Shown in pieces: positions 1 through 7,950 of a DNA stretch of 55,089 nucleotides. The position numbers and the translations under genes are program-made. Below the pieces are notes generated by a model, which searched no databases, was not told the DNA's origin, and saw only the letters and a list, made by a program, of their open reading frames with translations. The DNA comes from Candidatus Segatella violae (GTDB lineage: Bacteria > Bacteroidota > Bacteroidia > Bacteroidales > Bacteroidaceae). The stretch spans positions 6,341-61,429 of the forward strand of contig DJSH01000060.1 in NCBI GenBank assembly GCA_002440225.1, in the 5' to 3' direction. The stretch's first letter is position 1. Each line of letters begins with the position of its first letter.

Positions 1-2736
1 GTGGATGCCTACAACCAGATGGCGGCTTCGGTGGAGGCTGTGAAACAGAACCTTCTCAACGATGAAGAGCTCGCCCAACTGAAAGAGGAAATCGCTCGAC
101 TGGAAAAGGCAGAGAAGGAACTCGACCTCCAATTACAAGCCATCACGAAGGAACTGCAATGGTTTGAGGAAAGCGATAAGCAAACGCAGCAAATCGCTAT
201 CTGCCAAGCGAATATGGAGCAAGAAGTCGATGCCGTCAAGAATATGCAAGCTGATATTTTCCGACTTCAACTGCACGATGAAGTACAGCCTGCCGTCAAC
301 CTGCTGCAAGAGCTGGAGAGGCTAGTAAAAAGCATCAATGAACAGGAAGAGAACATTCTGAAATCATCAACGACCATCCAAGGCAAGGAGGCTTCCATCG
401 CCGAAAGCGAGAAAGCTCTTGCTCTTTTCAAGGAGGCAGCAACCAAGGCGCAAGAACAGCTAGACAAAACCTTGCCGCTCATCGCCGAAGCAAGGAAGCT
501 GAAGACACAAATAGAAACGGCGACTCCAACTCTGAACGAAAAGAAAGAGGCTTACGACTTGGCTGAGAAAGAGAAACAAGCCGCCCAGAAAGCGGTAGCA
601 GATAACGCCCTGGACATTCAGAAATCGGAAGAGGAAACCAAGAAGGCTGCCCTTGCTCTCAAAACGACCCAAGACGAGATTGCCAAGCAGAAGCAATTGC
701 TCTCCTTAGCGACACAAGACGCCGAGAAGGCTTGGGAGGCGGAAAAGGCAAAGACTGACGGACAGAACATCGAGGAATTGCAAGCCAACAAGTCGGTAGC
801 CGACAAGAAACTGCAAGACGTAGAGCAAGCCATCAAGGTGGTGGCTCACCTCGATGCTGCCCAAGAGGAAAAGCAGAAGAACGAGGAAAGGGTCAAGACT
901 TTGGGCAAGAGAAACCAAGAGATAGATGAGCAGCTGGGCAAGTTGACCATCGAGGCTTTGGAGAAAGAGACCAAGACATTGCAGAAATCCTACACCTTGA
1001 TGGTGAGCGAACAATGGGAGATTCATCGCGCCAACCTCGTGGAAGGCAAACCTTGTCCGCTTTGCGGAAGCATCTCCCACCCTTACCATACGGACAACAA
1101 GCAATTTGAGGAAGCCACCACGGAACTCTCGCAACTTCTCCATGCTAAGGAAGACATGCTCAAACAGCAACAAACCCTAGAGAAGAAACTCTCGGGCGAA
1201 AGAAAGCAGAACGATGGTGAAATCCACTCGCTCCAACAGCGACAGGAAAAACTACTCAAGGAAATCGCCAACTACGAAAGCGAATGGAAGGCGCTCATTG
1301 CGCAATATCCGAAGATTCCGAAAGACAAGGCGGAACTGGAGTCGCTCTTGCCTATCTATGAAAACAAGGCGAAAGAAGCAACCAGTAAGCTGAGCCAGTT
1401 TAATCTCATCCAGAAAGAAGTGGAACGACTGGCAAAGCTCAAGGACAAGGCTATCAAGGAAGAAGCTGCGTATGAAAGCATGGCTACTGCCAAGCTGAAC
1501 AAAGCCCAAGAAAAAGCTTCAAGTTGCGACAAGAAATTAGCTGAGCAAAAGGCTCTTACACTGAACCTTCTTTCACAGAAAAAGAGCAAGGAAGAGGCTT
1601 ACGAGAACGCTAGCTTGACTTGGGAGAAAGCCCAAAAAGAAATGGAGGAATTGCAAGCGCAATACAAGCAGATACTGAATGGCGAAGAACCAGATGCCGC
1701 CGAGAAGCGACTCACGAATGCCAAGGACGAGGCGATGAAAGCTGTAGATACTCAGAACGAGCACATCAACCATCAGCAAGCAGAACTCGCCAAATGGAAA
1801 GGCTCGCACCAAGCTTTGTTGGCTCAGAACAAAACGACCAAGGAGAACTTGCAAGCGAAAGAAGACGAACTGAATCATTGGATTGAGGAATACAATCACA
1901 CATCTGGAAGAATCATCGACCGAAGCATCATTTCGGAGATGCTCCACTCCACCGAAGACTGGAACGTCCTTCGCCGAGAGAAGGACGAAAAGGAGAAAGC
2001 CGTGGCTTCGACTACCGCCCTCTATCAGAATGCCGTCAAGACCCACGAGGTGCATTTGGCTCATCAGCCATCCAAGAGTCGCGACGAGCTATTAGCTGCC
2101 CAGCAGAAAATCCAGTCGAGAAGTCAGCGCAACGAGTTGATTGCCGCCAACGCCAAGTTGCAAAACCACCAGGAAGCCATCAAGCAGCTAGGCGACAAGG
2201 CTGAGACCCTGAAACTCGTTACCCAGAAGAAGGATGACTGGACCGCCATCACCGATGCCATCGGAGCGGACGGCAAGACGCTGCGCAAGATAGCCCAGTG
2301 CTACACGCTCAGCTTCCTGATTGAGCACGCCAACCAGGAAATCAGGAAGTTCAACAGCCGCTATGAGTTGCAGCAGGTGAAGCATTCCTTGGGCATCCGA
2401 GTCATCGACCACGACCGAGCCGACGACATCCGAGACACCACCTCCCTATCGGGCGGCGAGACCTTCATCGTGAGCCTCGGTCTGGCTTTGGGTCTGTCGG
2501 CACTATCGTCCCGCAACATCTCCTTCGAGAATCTCTTCATAGACGAGGGATTCGGAACACTCGACCCCGACACCCTCGCCACGGTCATCGACTCGCTAGC
2601 CATGCTGCAAAGCTCGCAAGGCAAGAAGGTGGGCGTCATCAGCCACACCGACACAATGAGCGAGCGCATCACCACGCAGATCAGGATTATCAAGAATGGC
2701 AACTCCGGCAGCAGCCATATCGAGATTTATCCTTGA
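1..2736 (+). CDS. sbcC: SbcC-type exonuclease ATPase subunit, 5'-truncated by window edge
   Basis: SbcC is the SMC/Rad50-like ATPase that, with the nuclease SbcD, opens hairpins and trims double-strand ends. The 911 visible residues are mostly Lys/Glu/Gln-rich coiled coil. The apex carries the zinc-hook motif CPLCGS at residues 352-357. The C-terminal lobe shows the ABC signature SLSGGETF, then Walker B LFIDEGFGTLD near residue 850. The Walker A lobe is missing because the gene begins before base 1. E. coli SbcC has its hook near residue 500, so roughly 150 residues are probably absent. The codon at base 1 is therefore not a real start. sbcD should lie just upstream. The gene ends 230 bases before the cys operon. 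Confidence 0.93.
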   Translation: MDAYNQMAASVEAVKQNLLNDEELAQLKEEIARLEKAEKELDLQLQAITKELQWFEESDKQTQQIAICQANMEQEVDAVKNMQADIFRLQLHDEVQPAVNLLQELERLVKSINEQEENILKSSTTIQGKEASIAESEKALALFKEAATKAQEQLDKTLPLIAEARKLKTQIETATPTLNEKKEAYDLAEKEKQAAQKAVADNALDIQKSEEETKKAALALKTTQDEIAKQKQLLSLATQDAEKAWEAEKAKTDGQNIEELQANKSVADKKLQDVEQAIKVVAHLDAAQEEKQKNEERVKTLGKRNQEIDEQLGKLTIEALEKETKTLQKSYTLMVSEQWEIHRANLVEGKPCPLCGSISHPYHTDNKQFEEATTELSQLLHAKEDMLKQQQTLEKKLSGERKQNDGEIHSLQQRQEKLLKEIANYESEWKALIAQYPKIPKDKAELESLLPIYENKAKEATSKLSQFNLIQKEVERLAKLKDKAIKEEAAYESMATAKLNKAQEKASSCDKKLAEQKALTLNLLSQKKSKEEAYENASLTWEKAQKEMEELQAQYKQILNGEEPDAAEKRLTNAKDEAMKAVDTQNEHINHQQAELAKWKGSHQALLAQNKTTKENLQAKEDELNHWIEEYNHTSGRIIDRSIISEMLHSTEDWNVLRREKDEKEKAVASTTALYQNAVKTHEVHLAHQPSKSRDELLAAQQKIQSRSQRNELIAANAKLQNHQEAIKQLGDKAETLKLVTQKKDDWTAITDAIGADGKTLRKIAQCYTLSFLIEHANQEIRKFNSRYELQQVKHSLGIRVIDHDRADDIRDTTSLSGGETFIVSLGLALGLSALSSRNISFENLFIDEGFGTLDPDTLATVIDSLAMLQSSQGKKVGVISHTDTMSERITTQIRIIKNGNSGSSHIEIYP

Positions 2737-2757
2737 GAGGAATGAATTACTCAAGAA

Positions 2758-2793
2758 GTAATTACACCTTAATTATATCGTAATTACACCTTA
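2758..2793. repeat. 14-bp direct repeat downstream of sbcC
   Basis: GTAATTACACCTTA occurs at 2758-2771 and again at 2780-2793. The words ACACCTTAATTATAT in this stretch recur at about 16782-16796, before proS, so this is a recurrent AT-rich intergenic word. The function is unknown. Confidence 0.6.
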
Positions 2794-2815
2794 TTATATA
2801 TAAGGAACCATCATA

Positions 2816-2857
2816 CATACCATACGTTTGGGCGCTTCATACCAAACGTATGGTATG
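2816..2857. promoter_or_regulatory. 16-bp perfect inverted repeat upstream of cysD
   Basis: Left arm CATACCATACGTTTGG (2816-2831) is exactly complementary to the right arm at 2842-2857, with a 10-base spacer. One further pair at 2815/2858 extends it to 17 bp. No T-run follows on either strand, so it does not look like an intrinsic terminator. It ends about 45 bases before the -33 element of the cysD promoter. An upstream operator or RNA hairpin are both possible; the role is inferred. Confidence 0.6.
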
Positions 2858-2901
2858 TGCTTTACTCCCAATATGGTAGTATTTTTACACCCCATGTGGT
2901 A

Positions 2902-2932
2902 TTGTCCACGTCACGAAATCGCAGTACCTTTG
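2902..2932 (+). promoter_or_regulatory. Bacteroidota-type promoter of the cys operon
   Basis: A -33 TTG at 2902-2904 and a -7 box TACCTTTG at 2925-2932 are separated by 20 bases, the usual spacing for the primary sigma factor of this phylum. Transcription would begin about 2938, giving a short leader before the cysD ATG at 2966. Confidence 0.75.
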
Positions 2933-2965
2933 CACCCAGAAAATAATAACAAAAAAGGTATAGAT

Positions 2966-3871
2966 ATGGACAATAAGACTATCAAACATCTCAAGGAATT
3001 GGAGGCAGAGTCAATCTACGTATTGCGTGAGGTTGCAGCCCAGTTCGAACGTCCCGTCATCCTCTTCTCTGGTGGCAAGGATTCTATCGTGGTAACTTAC
3101 TTGGCTTACAAGGCTTTCTATCCAGCCAAGATTCCATTTCCACTCTTGCACATCGACACAGGTCACAACTTCGAGGAGACCATCCAGTATCGTGACGACC
3201 TCGTAAAGCAGCTCGGCGCCGACCTCATCGTGGGTAGCGTACAGGAGAGCATCGACAAGGGACGTGTGAAGGAGGAGACTGGCTACTACGCTTCTCGCAA
3301 CAAACTCCAGACCACTACCCTGCTCGACACCTTGGAGGAATATAAGTTTGATGCCGCCATCGGTGGTGCCCGAAGAGACGAGGAGAAGGCTCGTGCCAAA
3401 GAACGCTTCTTCAGCCATCGCGACGAGTTCGGACAGTGGAATCCTAAGAACCAGCGTCCTGAGCTTTGGAATATCTTCAACGGCAGAAAGAACATGGGCG
3501 AGCACTTCCGTGTGTTCCCTATCTCCAACTGGACCGAGATGGATGTCTGGCAGTATATCTACCTGGAGAACATTCCGATGCCATCGCTCTACTTCACCCA
3601 CGAGCGTGAGGTCTTCAACCGTGACGGTCAGTGGTTAGCCGCCCTGCCTTGCATCAAGCGCAAGCCTACGGAGGAAGTAGTCAAGAAGTTGGTTCGCTGC
3701 CGTACCATCGGCGACATCACCTGCACCGGCTTGACAGAGTCGAAGGCGACAACCGTAGCCGACATCATCGACGAGATTGCATCCACCCGTGTAACCGAGC
3801 GTGGAGGCAGAGCCGACGACAAGCGAAGCGAGACCGCAATGGAAGACCGCAAGAAGGCTGGATACTTCTAA
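2966..3871 (+). CDS. cysD: Sulfate adenylyltransferase subunit 2 (CysD)
   Basis: The small, catalytic subunit of ATP sulfurylase adenylylates sulfate to APS, driven by GTP hydrolysis in CysN. The 301 residues match the usual length (E. coli about 302). The PP-loop SGGKDS is at residues 35-40, followed by the conserved DTGHNF and RRDEEKARAKER segments. An in-frame ATG at 2828 would add 46 residues, but it lies upstream of the promoter box at 2925-2932 and its extra residues are low in family character. The start at 2966 is therefore chosen. First gene of the operon; cysN follows after 100 bases. No APS kinase (cysC) gene is adjacent. Confidence 0.96.
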   Translation: MDNKTIKHLKELEAESIYVLREVAAQFERPVILFSGGKDSIVVTYLAYKAFYPAKIPFPLLHIDTGHNFEETIQYRDDLVKQLGADLIVGSVQESIDKGRVKEETGYYASRNKLQTTTLLDTLEEYKFDAAIGGARRDEEKARAKERFFSHRDEFGQWNPKNQRPELWNIFNGRKNMGEHFRVFPISNWTEMDVWQYIYLENIPMPSLYFTHEREVFNRDGQWLAALPCIKRKPTEEVVKKLVRCRTIGDITCTGLTESKATTVADIIDEIASTRVTERGGRADDKRSETAMEDRKKAGYF

Positions 3872-3877
3872 AGAGAA

Positions 3878-3966
3878 GTGAAGAACGAAGAGTGAAGAGT
3901 GATGAATTCGACACCTTCATAGGCGAAAGCCAATTCAACATTCAACATTTAACACTTAACATTAAG
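3878..3966. repeat. Degenerate word-repeat spacer between cysD and cysN
   Basis: The spacer holds two runs of near-repeats. One is of the GAAGAGTGAAGAGTGA type (about 3888-3904). The other is of the type AACATTCAACATTTAACACTTAACATTAAG (written here as ATTCAACATTT plus AACACTTAACATTAAG, about 3937-3966). The same word families recur in other spacers of this window. No coding potential is visible. Confidence 0.55.
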
Positions 3967-3971
3967 AAAAG

Positions 3972-5243
3972 ATGGAATCTACAAGAGGATATTTAGATAT
4001 GGAGCTGCTCCGCTTCTCTACTGCGGGCAGCGTGGACGATGGAAAGAGTACTTTGATTGGTCGATTGCTCTATGATAGCAAGTCGATTTTCGAAGACCAA
4101 TTGGAGGCAGTGGAGGCTGCGAGCAAGAGCCGTGGCAACGAGGAGGTGAACTTGGCTTTGCTGACCGATGGTCTTCGTGCAGAGCGTGAGCAGGGCATCA
4201 CCATCGACGTGGCTTACCGCTACTTCGCTACCCCTAAGCGTAAGTTTATCATCGCCGATACTCCGGGACACATTCAATATACCCGCAACATGGTGACGGG
4301 TGCCAGCACCGCCGACCTCAGCATCATCCTGATAGACGCTCGCCACGGTGTGTTGGAGCAGACCGTGCGCCACAGCTACATCTCATCATTGCTTGGCATC
4401 CCTCACATCTTGGTGGCAATCAACAAGATGGACTTGGTTGACTTCAGCGAAGATGTATATAACAAGATTATCGCCGACTACAAGAAGATGGCAGAATCAC
4501 TCGACATCAAGAACGTGGTGTTCATCCCTATCAGCGCCAAGGACGGCGACAACGTGGTGAACAAGAGCGACAAGACTCCTTGGTACGACGGACCAACCTT
4601 GTTGAACTACTTGGAGACCGTGCCAGTGGGTCACAAGACAGTGAGCGATTTCTTCCGTTTCCCAGTGCAGTATGTCATCCGTCCTATCAGCAGCCAGTTC
4701 CCTGACTATCGTGGTTACGCCGGTAGAGTAAGCGGCGGCATCATCCGCCCAGGCGACAAGATTCGCGTATTGCCATCGGGTACCGAGAGTACCGTGAAGA
4801 CCATCGACTTCGTGAAGGATCATCTCGATGAGGCTTACGCTCCGATGAGTGTCACCCTGACCTTGAACGACGACATCGACATCAGCCGTGGCGACACCCT
4901 GGTGAAAGCCGATGAGAAGCAACCACAGATAGAACAAGACATCACACTGGATGTTTGCTGGTTCAACGAGCGTCCTGCCGCCGTACGCAACAAGTACGTC
5001 ATCCGTCAGGCTACCTTCGAGACCCAGGGCTTGATTCGCAGCATCAACTATCGCCGCAACATCAACACCCTCGAAAAGGAGGAAGGCGTAACGGAGCTGA
5101 AGATGAACGACATAGCTGAAATCACCATCCACACCGCCAACCCTCTCGTGTTCGACAAATACACAGAGAACAAGGTGACGGGCAGCCTCATCTTCATCGA
5201 CCCAGACACGAATGAGACCGTAGGAGCAGGATTGATAAAATAA
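3972..5243 (+). CDS. cysN: Sulfate adenylyltransferase subunit 1, GTPase (CysN)
   Basis: This is the EF-Tu-like GTPase subunit of ATP sulfurylase; GTP hydrolysis powers APS formation by CysD. The P-loop is GSVDDGKS (residues 19-26). Next come the switch region with EREQGITIDVAYRYF, the DTPGH motif, and NKMD for guanine specificity. Beta-barrel domains II and III follow. It has 423 residues and no C-terminal APS kinase extension, so it is the plain CysN form and not a CysNC fusion. A later ATG at 3999 is possible, but the first start gives the family N-terminus. cysH starts 11 bases after the stop. Confidence 0.96.
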   Translation: MESTRGYLDMELLRFSTAGSVDDGKSTLIGRLLYDSKSIFEDQLEAVEAASKSRGNEEVNLALLTDGLRAEREQGITIDVAYRYFATPKRKFIIADTPGHIQYTRNMVTGASTADLSIILIDARHGVLEQTVRHSYISSLLGIPHILVAINKMDLVDFSEDVYNKIIADYKKMAESLDIKNVVFIPISAKDGDNVVNKSDKTPWYDGPTLLNYLETVPVGHKTVSDFFRFPVQYVIRPISSQFPDYRGYAGRVSGGIIRPGDKIRVLPSGTESTVKTIDFVKDHLDEAYAPMSVTLTLNDDIDISRGDTLVKADEKQPQIEQDITLDVCWFNERPAAVRNKYVIRQATFETQGLIRSINYRRNINTLEKEEGVTELKMNDIAEITIHTANPLVFDKYTENKVTGSLIFIDPDTNETVGAGLIK

Positions 5244-5254
5244 ACATTAGAATT

Positions 5255-5980
5255 ATGCCGAACAAGATACAAGAACTACAGGAACTTGTTCCTGAACTCA
5301 ATAAGAAATTTAGCGATGCGCCTGCCGAGGATATTGTCGGTTATTTCCTTGAGGCATTCAAAGGGCGCATCGCTCTTTCTTCCTCTCTCAGCATTGAGGA
5401 CCAGACACTCACCGACATCATCGTGAAGACAGACAAATCGACCCGCATCTTCACCCTCGACACGGGTCGCCTCTTCCCAGAGACTTACCAGCTCATCGAC
5501 AAGACCAACATGACGTATGGCATCAACCTGGAAGTCTTCTTCCCGAACTACGAGGCGGTACAGAAGATGGTACGCGAGGAGGGCATCAACCTCTTCTACA
5601 ACTCGATAGAGAGTCGCCATCGCTGCTGCCAAGTGCGCAAGTTGGAACCACTGAAACGTGCGATGCAGGGATTGGACGTCTGGATTTGCGGTCTGAGAAA
5701 ACTGCAGAGCATCACCCGAAAGGATATGCAAGTGGTGGAATGGGACGACATCCACAACCTCATCAAGGTGAACCCACTCATCGACTGGAGCGAGGAAGAC
5801 GTGGAGCAATATGTAAAGCAACACCACGTGCCTTACAATAAATTGCAAGACCAGGGCTACCCTAGCATCGGTTGCCAACCTTGTACAAGGGCCATCAAGC
5901 CTGGCGAGGACATTCGTGCCGGCAGATGGTGGTGGGAATCGCCCGACCATCGAGAGTGCGGACTTCACCAGAGAAGCTGA
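5255..5980 (+). CDS. cysH: Adenylylsulfate (APS) reductase, Fe-S type CysH
   Basis: It reduces activated sulfate to sulfite with thioredoxin. The 241 residues carry both cysteine pairs that bind a [4Fe-4S] cluster in APS reductases: C124-C125 (CCQVRKLEPL) and C207/C210 (GCQPCTRAI). The catalytic Cys is C235 in ECGLH near the C-terminus. Enzymes specific for PAPS, such as E. coli CysH, lack the cluster pairs. The sequence therefore predicts direct APS reduction, in agreement with the missing cysC. The PP-loop-like SSSLSIEDQ is at 42-50. It sits 11 bases behind cysN, and is presumably co-transcribed. No sulfite reductase gene is in the window. Confidence 0.93.
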   Translation: MPNKIQELQELVPELNKKFSDAPAEDIVGYFLEAFKGRIALSSSLSIEDQTLTDIIVKTDKSTRIFTLDTGRLFPETYQLIDKTNMTYGINLEVFFPNYEAVQKMVREEGINLFYNSIESRHRCCQVRKLEPLKRAMQGLDVWICGLRKLQSITRKDMQVVEWDDIHNLIKVNPLIDWSEEDVEQYVKQHHVPYNKLQDQGYPSIGCQPCTRAIKPGEDIRAGRWWWESPDHRECGLHQRS

Positions 5981-5983
5981 TTT

Positions 5984-6010
5984 AAGTGAAGAACGAAGAG
6001 TGAAAAGCGT
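5984..6010. repeat. GTGAAGAACGAAGAGTGAA-type word repeat
   Basis: The spacer after cysH repeats the word string found after cysD (about 3878-3895), with AGTGAAGAACGAAGAGTGAA in both places. It directly precedes the microprotein start. Confidence 0.6.
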
Positions 6011-6088
6011 ATGAAGAATTTAATCATCAATGTGTTGGAAGCAGCGGCATTCCTGCTGCTAGGATTAGGAGTCAGTTTGCTGAAATAA
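6011..6088 (+). CDS. Putative 25-aa single-pass membrane microprotein
   Basis: The reading frame begins ATG AAG AAT and ends TAA at 6086-6088. It encodes a 25-residue peptide: MKNLIINVLEAAAF followed by LLLGLGVSLLK. Hydrophobic residues cover nearly the whole length and a Lys lies at each end, as in a single transmembrane helix with one buried Glu. It lies 30 bases after cysH and 13 bases before pstC on the same strand. Its start context (AAGCGTATGAA) is almost the same as that of pstC (AGCGTATGAA). It resembles accessory micropeptides such as KdpF or CydX in size and placement only. Whether it is translated is not known. Confidence 0.5.
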   Translation: MKNLIINVLEAAAFLLLGLGVSLLK

Positions 6089-6101
6089 ATAACAGAAGCG
6101 T

Positions 6102-6983
6102 ATGAACTACAGAATAGCAAAAGATAAGATAGCAGGGCAGGCGATGTTCTTGATGACCATCGCCTCCATCCTTTTGGTAGTGGCGATGGCTGTAGGCTTG
6201 TTTATCAAGTCGGAGCCAATATTGAGCCAGTACAACCTGTGGCAGCTGCTCACCGAGAGCAACTGGCAACCAACCGATGGTAAGTTTGGTTTCCTGCCAT
6301 TCCTTGCCGGCACCTTCTGGTGTACCGCCTTGGCAATCCTCATCGCATTGCCTATTTCGTTGTTCATGGCCATCTACCTCACGGAGTATGCCCACCGAAG
6401 CATCCGCAAGTACGTCTATCCTTTGCTCGACATCCTTGCCGGTCTGCCTTCCGTCATCTACGGCGTATGGGGCACCCTGCTCATCGTGCCTTGGGTATCG
6501 AAGCATGTGGCACCGCTCTTCGGCGGATTCTCCAGTGGCTACACGGTGTTGGCAGGTGGCATCGTGCTGAGCGTGATGATTATCCCACTGTTGGTGAGCC
6601 TCTTCATGGAGCTCTTCGACAACATCCCTAGAGACTTGCGCGAGGCTTCTCTCGCCCTGGGTGCTACGAACTGGCAAACCATCAAGCATGTGGTGTTACG
6701 AAAGGCGGCTCCAGGAATGATAGCCGCCGTGGTCTTGGCATTGAGTCGCACACTCGGCGAAACGATAGCCGTGCTGATGGTCTGCGGAAACCTAGCCATC
6801 GTGCCAGGAAGCCTGTTGGATGCTTGCTACCCGATACCAGCACTCATCGCCAACAACTATGGAGAGATGCTCTCCGTTCCGATGTACGAAAGCGCATTGA
6901 TGTTCGCCGCATTCCTGCTGTTCTTCGTCGTGGTAATACTCAACCTCGGATCGAGAATTGCATTGAAGAAGATTAAATATTAA
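6102..6983 (+). CDS. pstC: PstC-type phosphate ABC transporter permease
   Basis: Inner-membrane permease of the PstC family. The 293 residues contain about six hydrophobic helices. The segment LREASLALGATNWQTIKHVV is the EAA loop that docks with the ATPase. Known PstC partners are PstA, ATPase PstB and binding protein PstS. Only pstA follows here; neither pstB nor pstS is within this window downstream. Its position directly behind cysDNH is unusual and raises the possibility of sulfate as substrate, but sequence alone cannot decide between phosphate and sulfate. It is separated from pstA by 49 bases. Confidence 0.85.
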   Translation: MNYRIAKDKIAGQAMFLMTIASILLVVAMAVGLFIKSEPILSQYNLWQLLTESNWQPTDGKFGFLPFLAGTFWCTALAILIALPISLFMAIYLTEYAHRSIRKYVYPLLDILAGLPSVIYGVWGTLLIVPWVSKHVAPLFGGFSSGYTVLAGGIVLSVMIIPLLVSLFMELFDNIPRDLREASLALGATNWQTIKHVVLRKAAPGMIAAVVLALSRTLGETIAVLMVCGNLAIVPGSLLDACYPIPALIANNYGEMLSVPMYESALMFAAFLLFFVVVILNLGSRIALKKIKY

Positions 6984-7032
6984 TTGCACATTAAGCATTA
7001 ATCGCACAGAAGAAGTTTAAATATTAAAGAAG

Positions 7033-7878
7033 ATGCTTATGAAATACTTAGAGGAAAAGATATTCAAACTGTTGATGATAGGCTCCATCGCCATCGTCGC
7101 CTTCTTCGTGGTCAGTGTCATCTGGACCATCTTCAAGCGAGGTTTGCCCGTGCTCTCCTGGGAGATGGTAAGCGAACTGCCTAGCGGCGGCTTTTATCTC
7201 GGCGGCAAAGGTGGTTTCCTCAATGCCATCGTGGGAAGTCTCTACATCGTGGGCGGCTCCACAATCCTGGGATTGGTGATAGCACTGCCTGTGGTCTTCT
7301 ACATGAACGTGTACCTGAAGCCAAGCTCGAAGTTTGGTTACATCGCCCGTCTCGCCTACGATACCCTCTTCGGCATTCCGAGCATCGTGTATGGCTCTTT
7401 CGCCTTCACCATCATGGTATGGTTGGGCATAAGAGCTTCGCTAGGAGGCGGTATCCTCGTCACTACCCTACTTATAGTTCCGATATTAATCCGTTCGATG
7501 GACGAGGTGGCAAAGACCATTCCTAGAGAAATCCTGGAGTCATCCTATAGCTTGGGTGCCACAAGGATAGAGACCATCGGCGTGGTGCTTCGTCAGATTG
7601 CTCCAGCCATCGCCACAGCCACCCTGCTCAGCATCGGCAGAGCCATCGGAGATTGCGCCGGCGTGATGTTTACCGCAGGTTTCTCCGACCACATTCCCCA
7701 TGGGCTCAACCAACAGGCTGCCACCCTGCCGTTGAGCGTATTCTTCCAGTTGAGCGCCCCACAAGAGGATGTGCAGAACCGTGCATACGCCGCAGCCGTG
7801 GTGCTCACCATCATCGTGCTGGTTTTGAGTTTTGGAGGGCGATATGTGATGAGCCACTTCTCGAAGAACAAGGTCTAA
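7033..7878 (+). CDS. pstA: PstA-type phosphate ABC transporter permease
   Basis: Second permease subunit of a Pst-type importer, 281 residues with several membrane helices. The EAA loop reads ILESSYSLGATRIETIGVVL. Two in-frame starts are possible, 7033 and 7039 (ATG CTT ATG AAA); the second gives the more usual MKYLEEK beginning. The spacer before it contains ATTAAGCATTAATCGCAC, a word-repeat type also seen elsewhere. The next gene, after 72 bases, is a response regulator and not pstB. The ATPase and binding protein must be encoded elsewhere, or the set is incomplete. Confidence 0.85.
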   Translation: MLMKYLEEKIFKLLMIGSIAIVAFFVVSVIWTIFKRGLPVLSWEMVSELPSGGFYLGGKGGFLNAIVGSLYIVGGSTILGLVIALPVVFYMNVYLKPSSKFGYIARLAYDTLFGIPSIVYGSFAFTIMVWLGIRASLGGGILVTTLLIVPILIRSMDEVAKTIPREILESSYSLGATRIETIGVVLRQIAPAIATATLLSIGRAIGDCAGVMFTAGFSDHIPHGLNQQAATLPLSVFFQLSAPQEDVQNRAYAAAVVLTIIVLVLSFGGRYVMSHFSKNKV

Positions 7879-7950
7879 GAGCACCTTTCATAAGGATAAT
7901 ACATCAAAGGCATTTTTCAGAACTACTTAACTCCTTAACGACATTAGAGT

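Noticed and set aside
2828..2965. 46-residue N-terminal extension of CysD
   Set aside because: It would start before the -7 box at 2925-2932, and the added residues are unlike the family.
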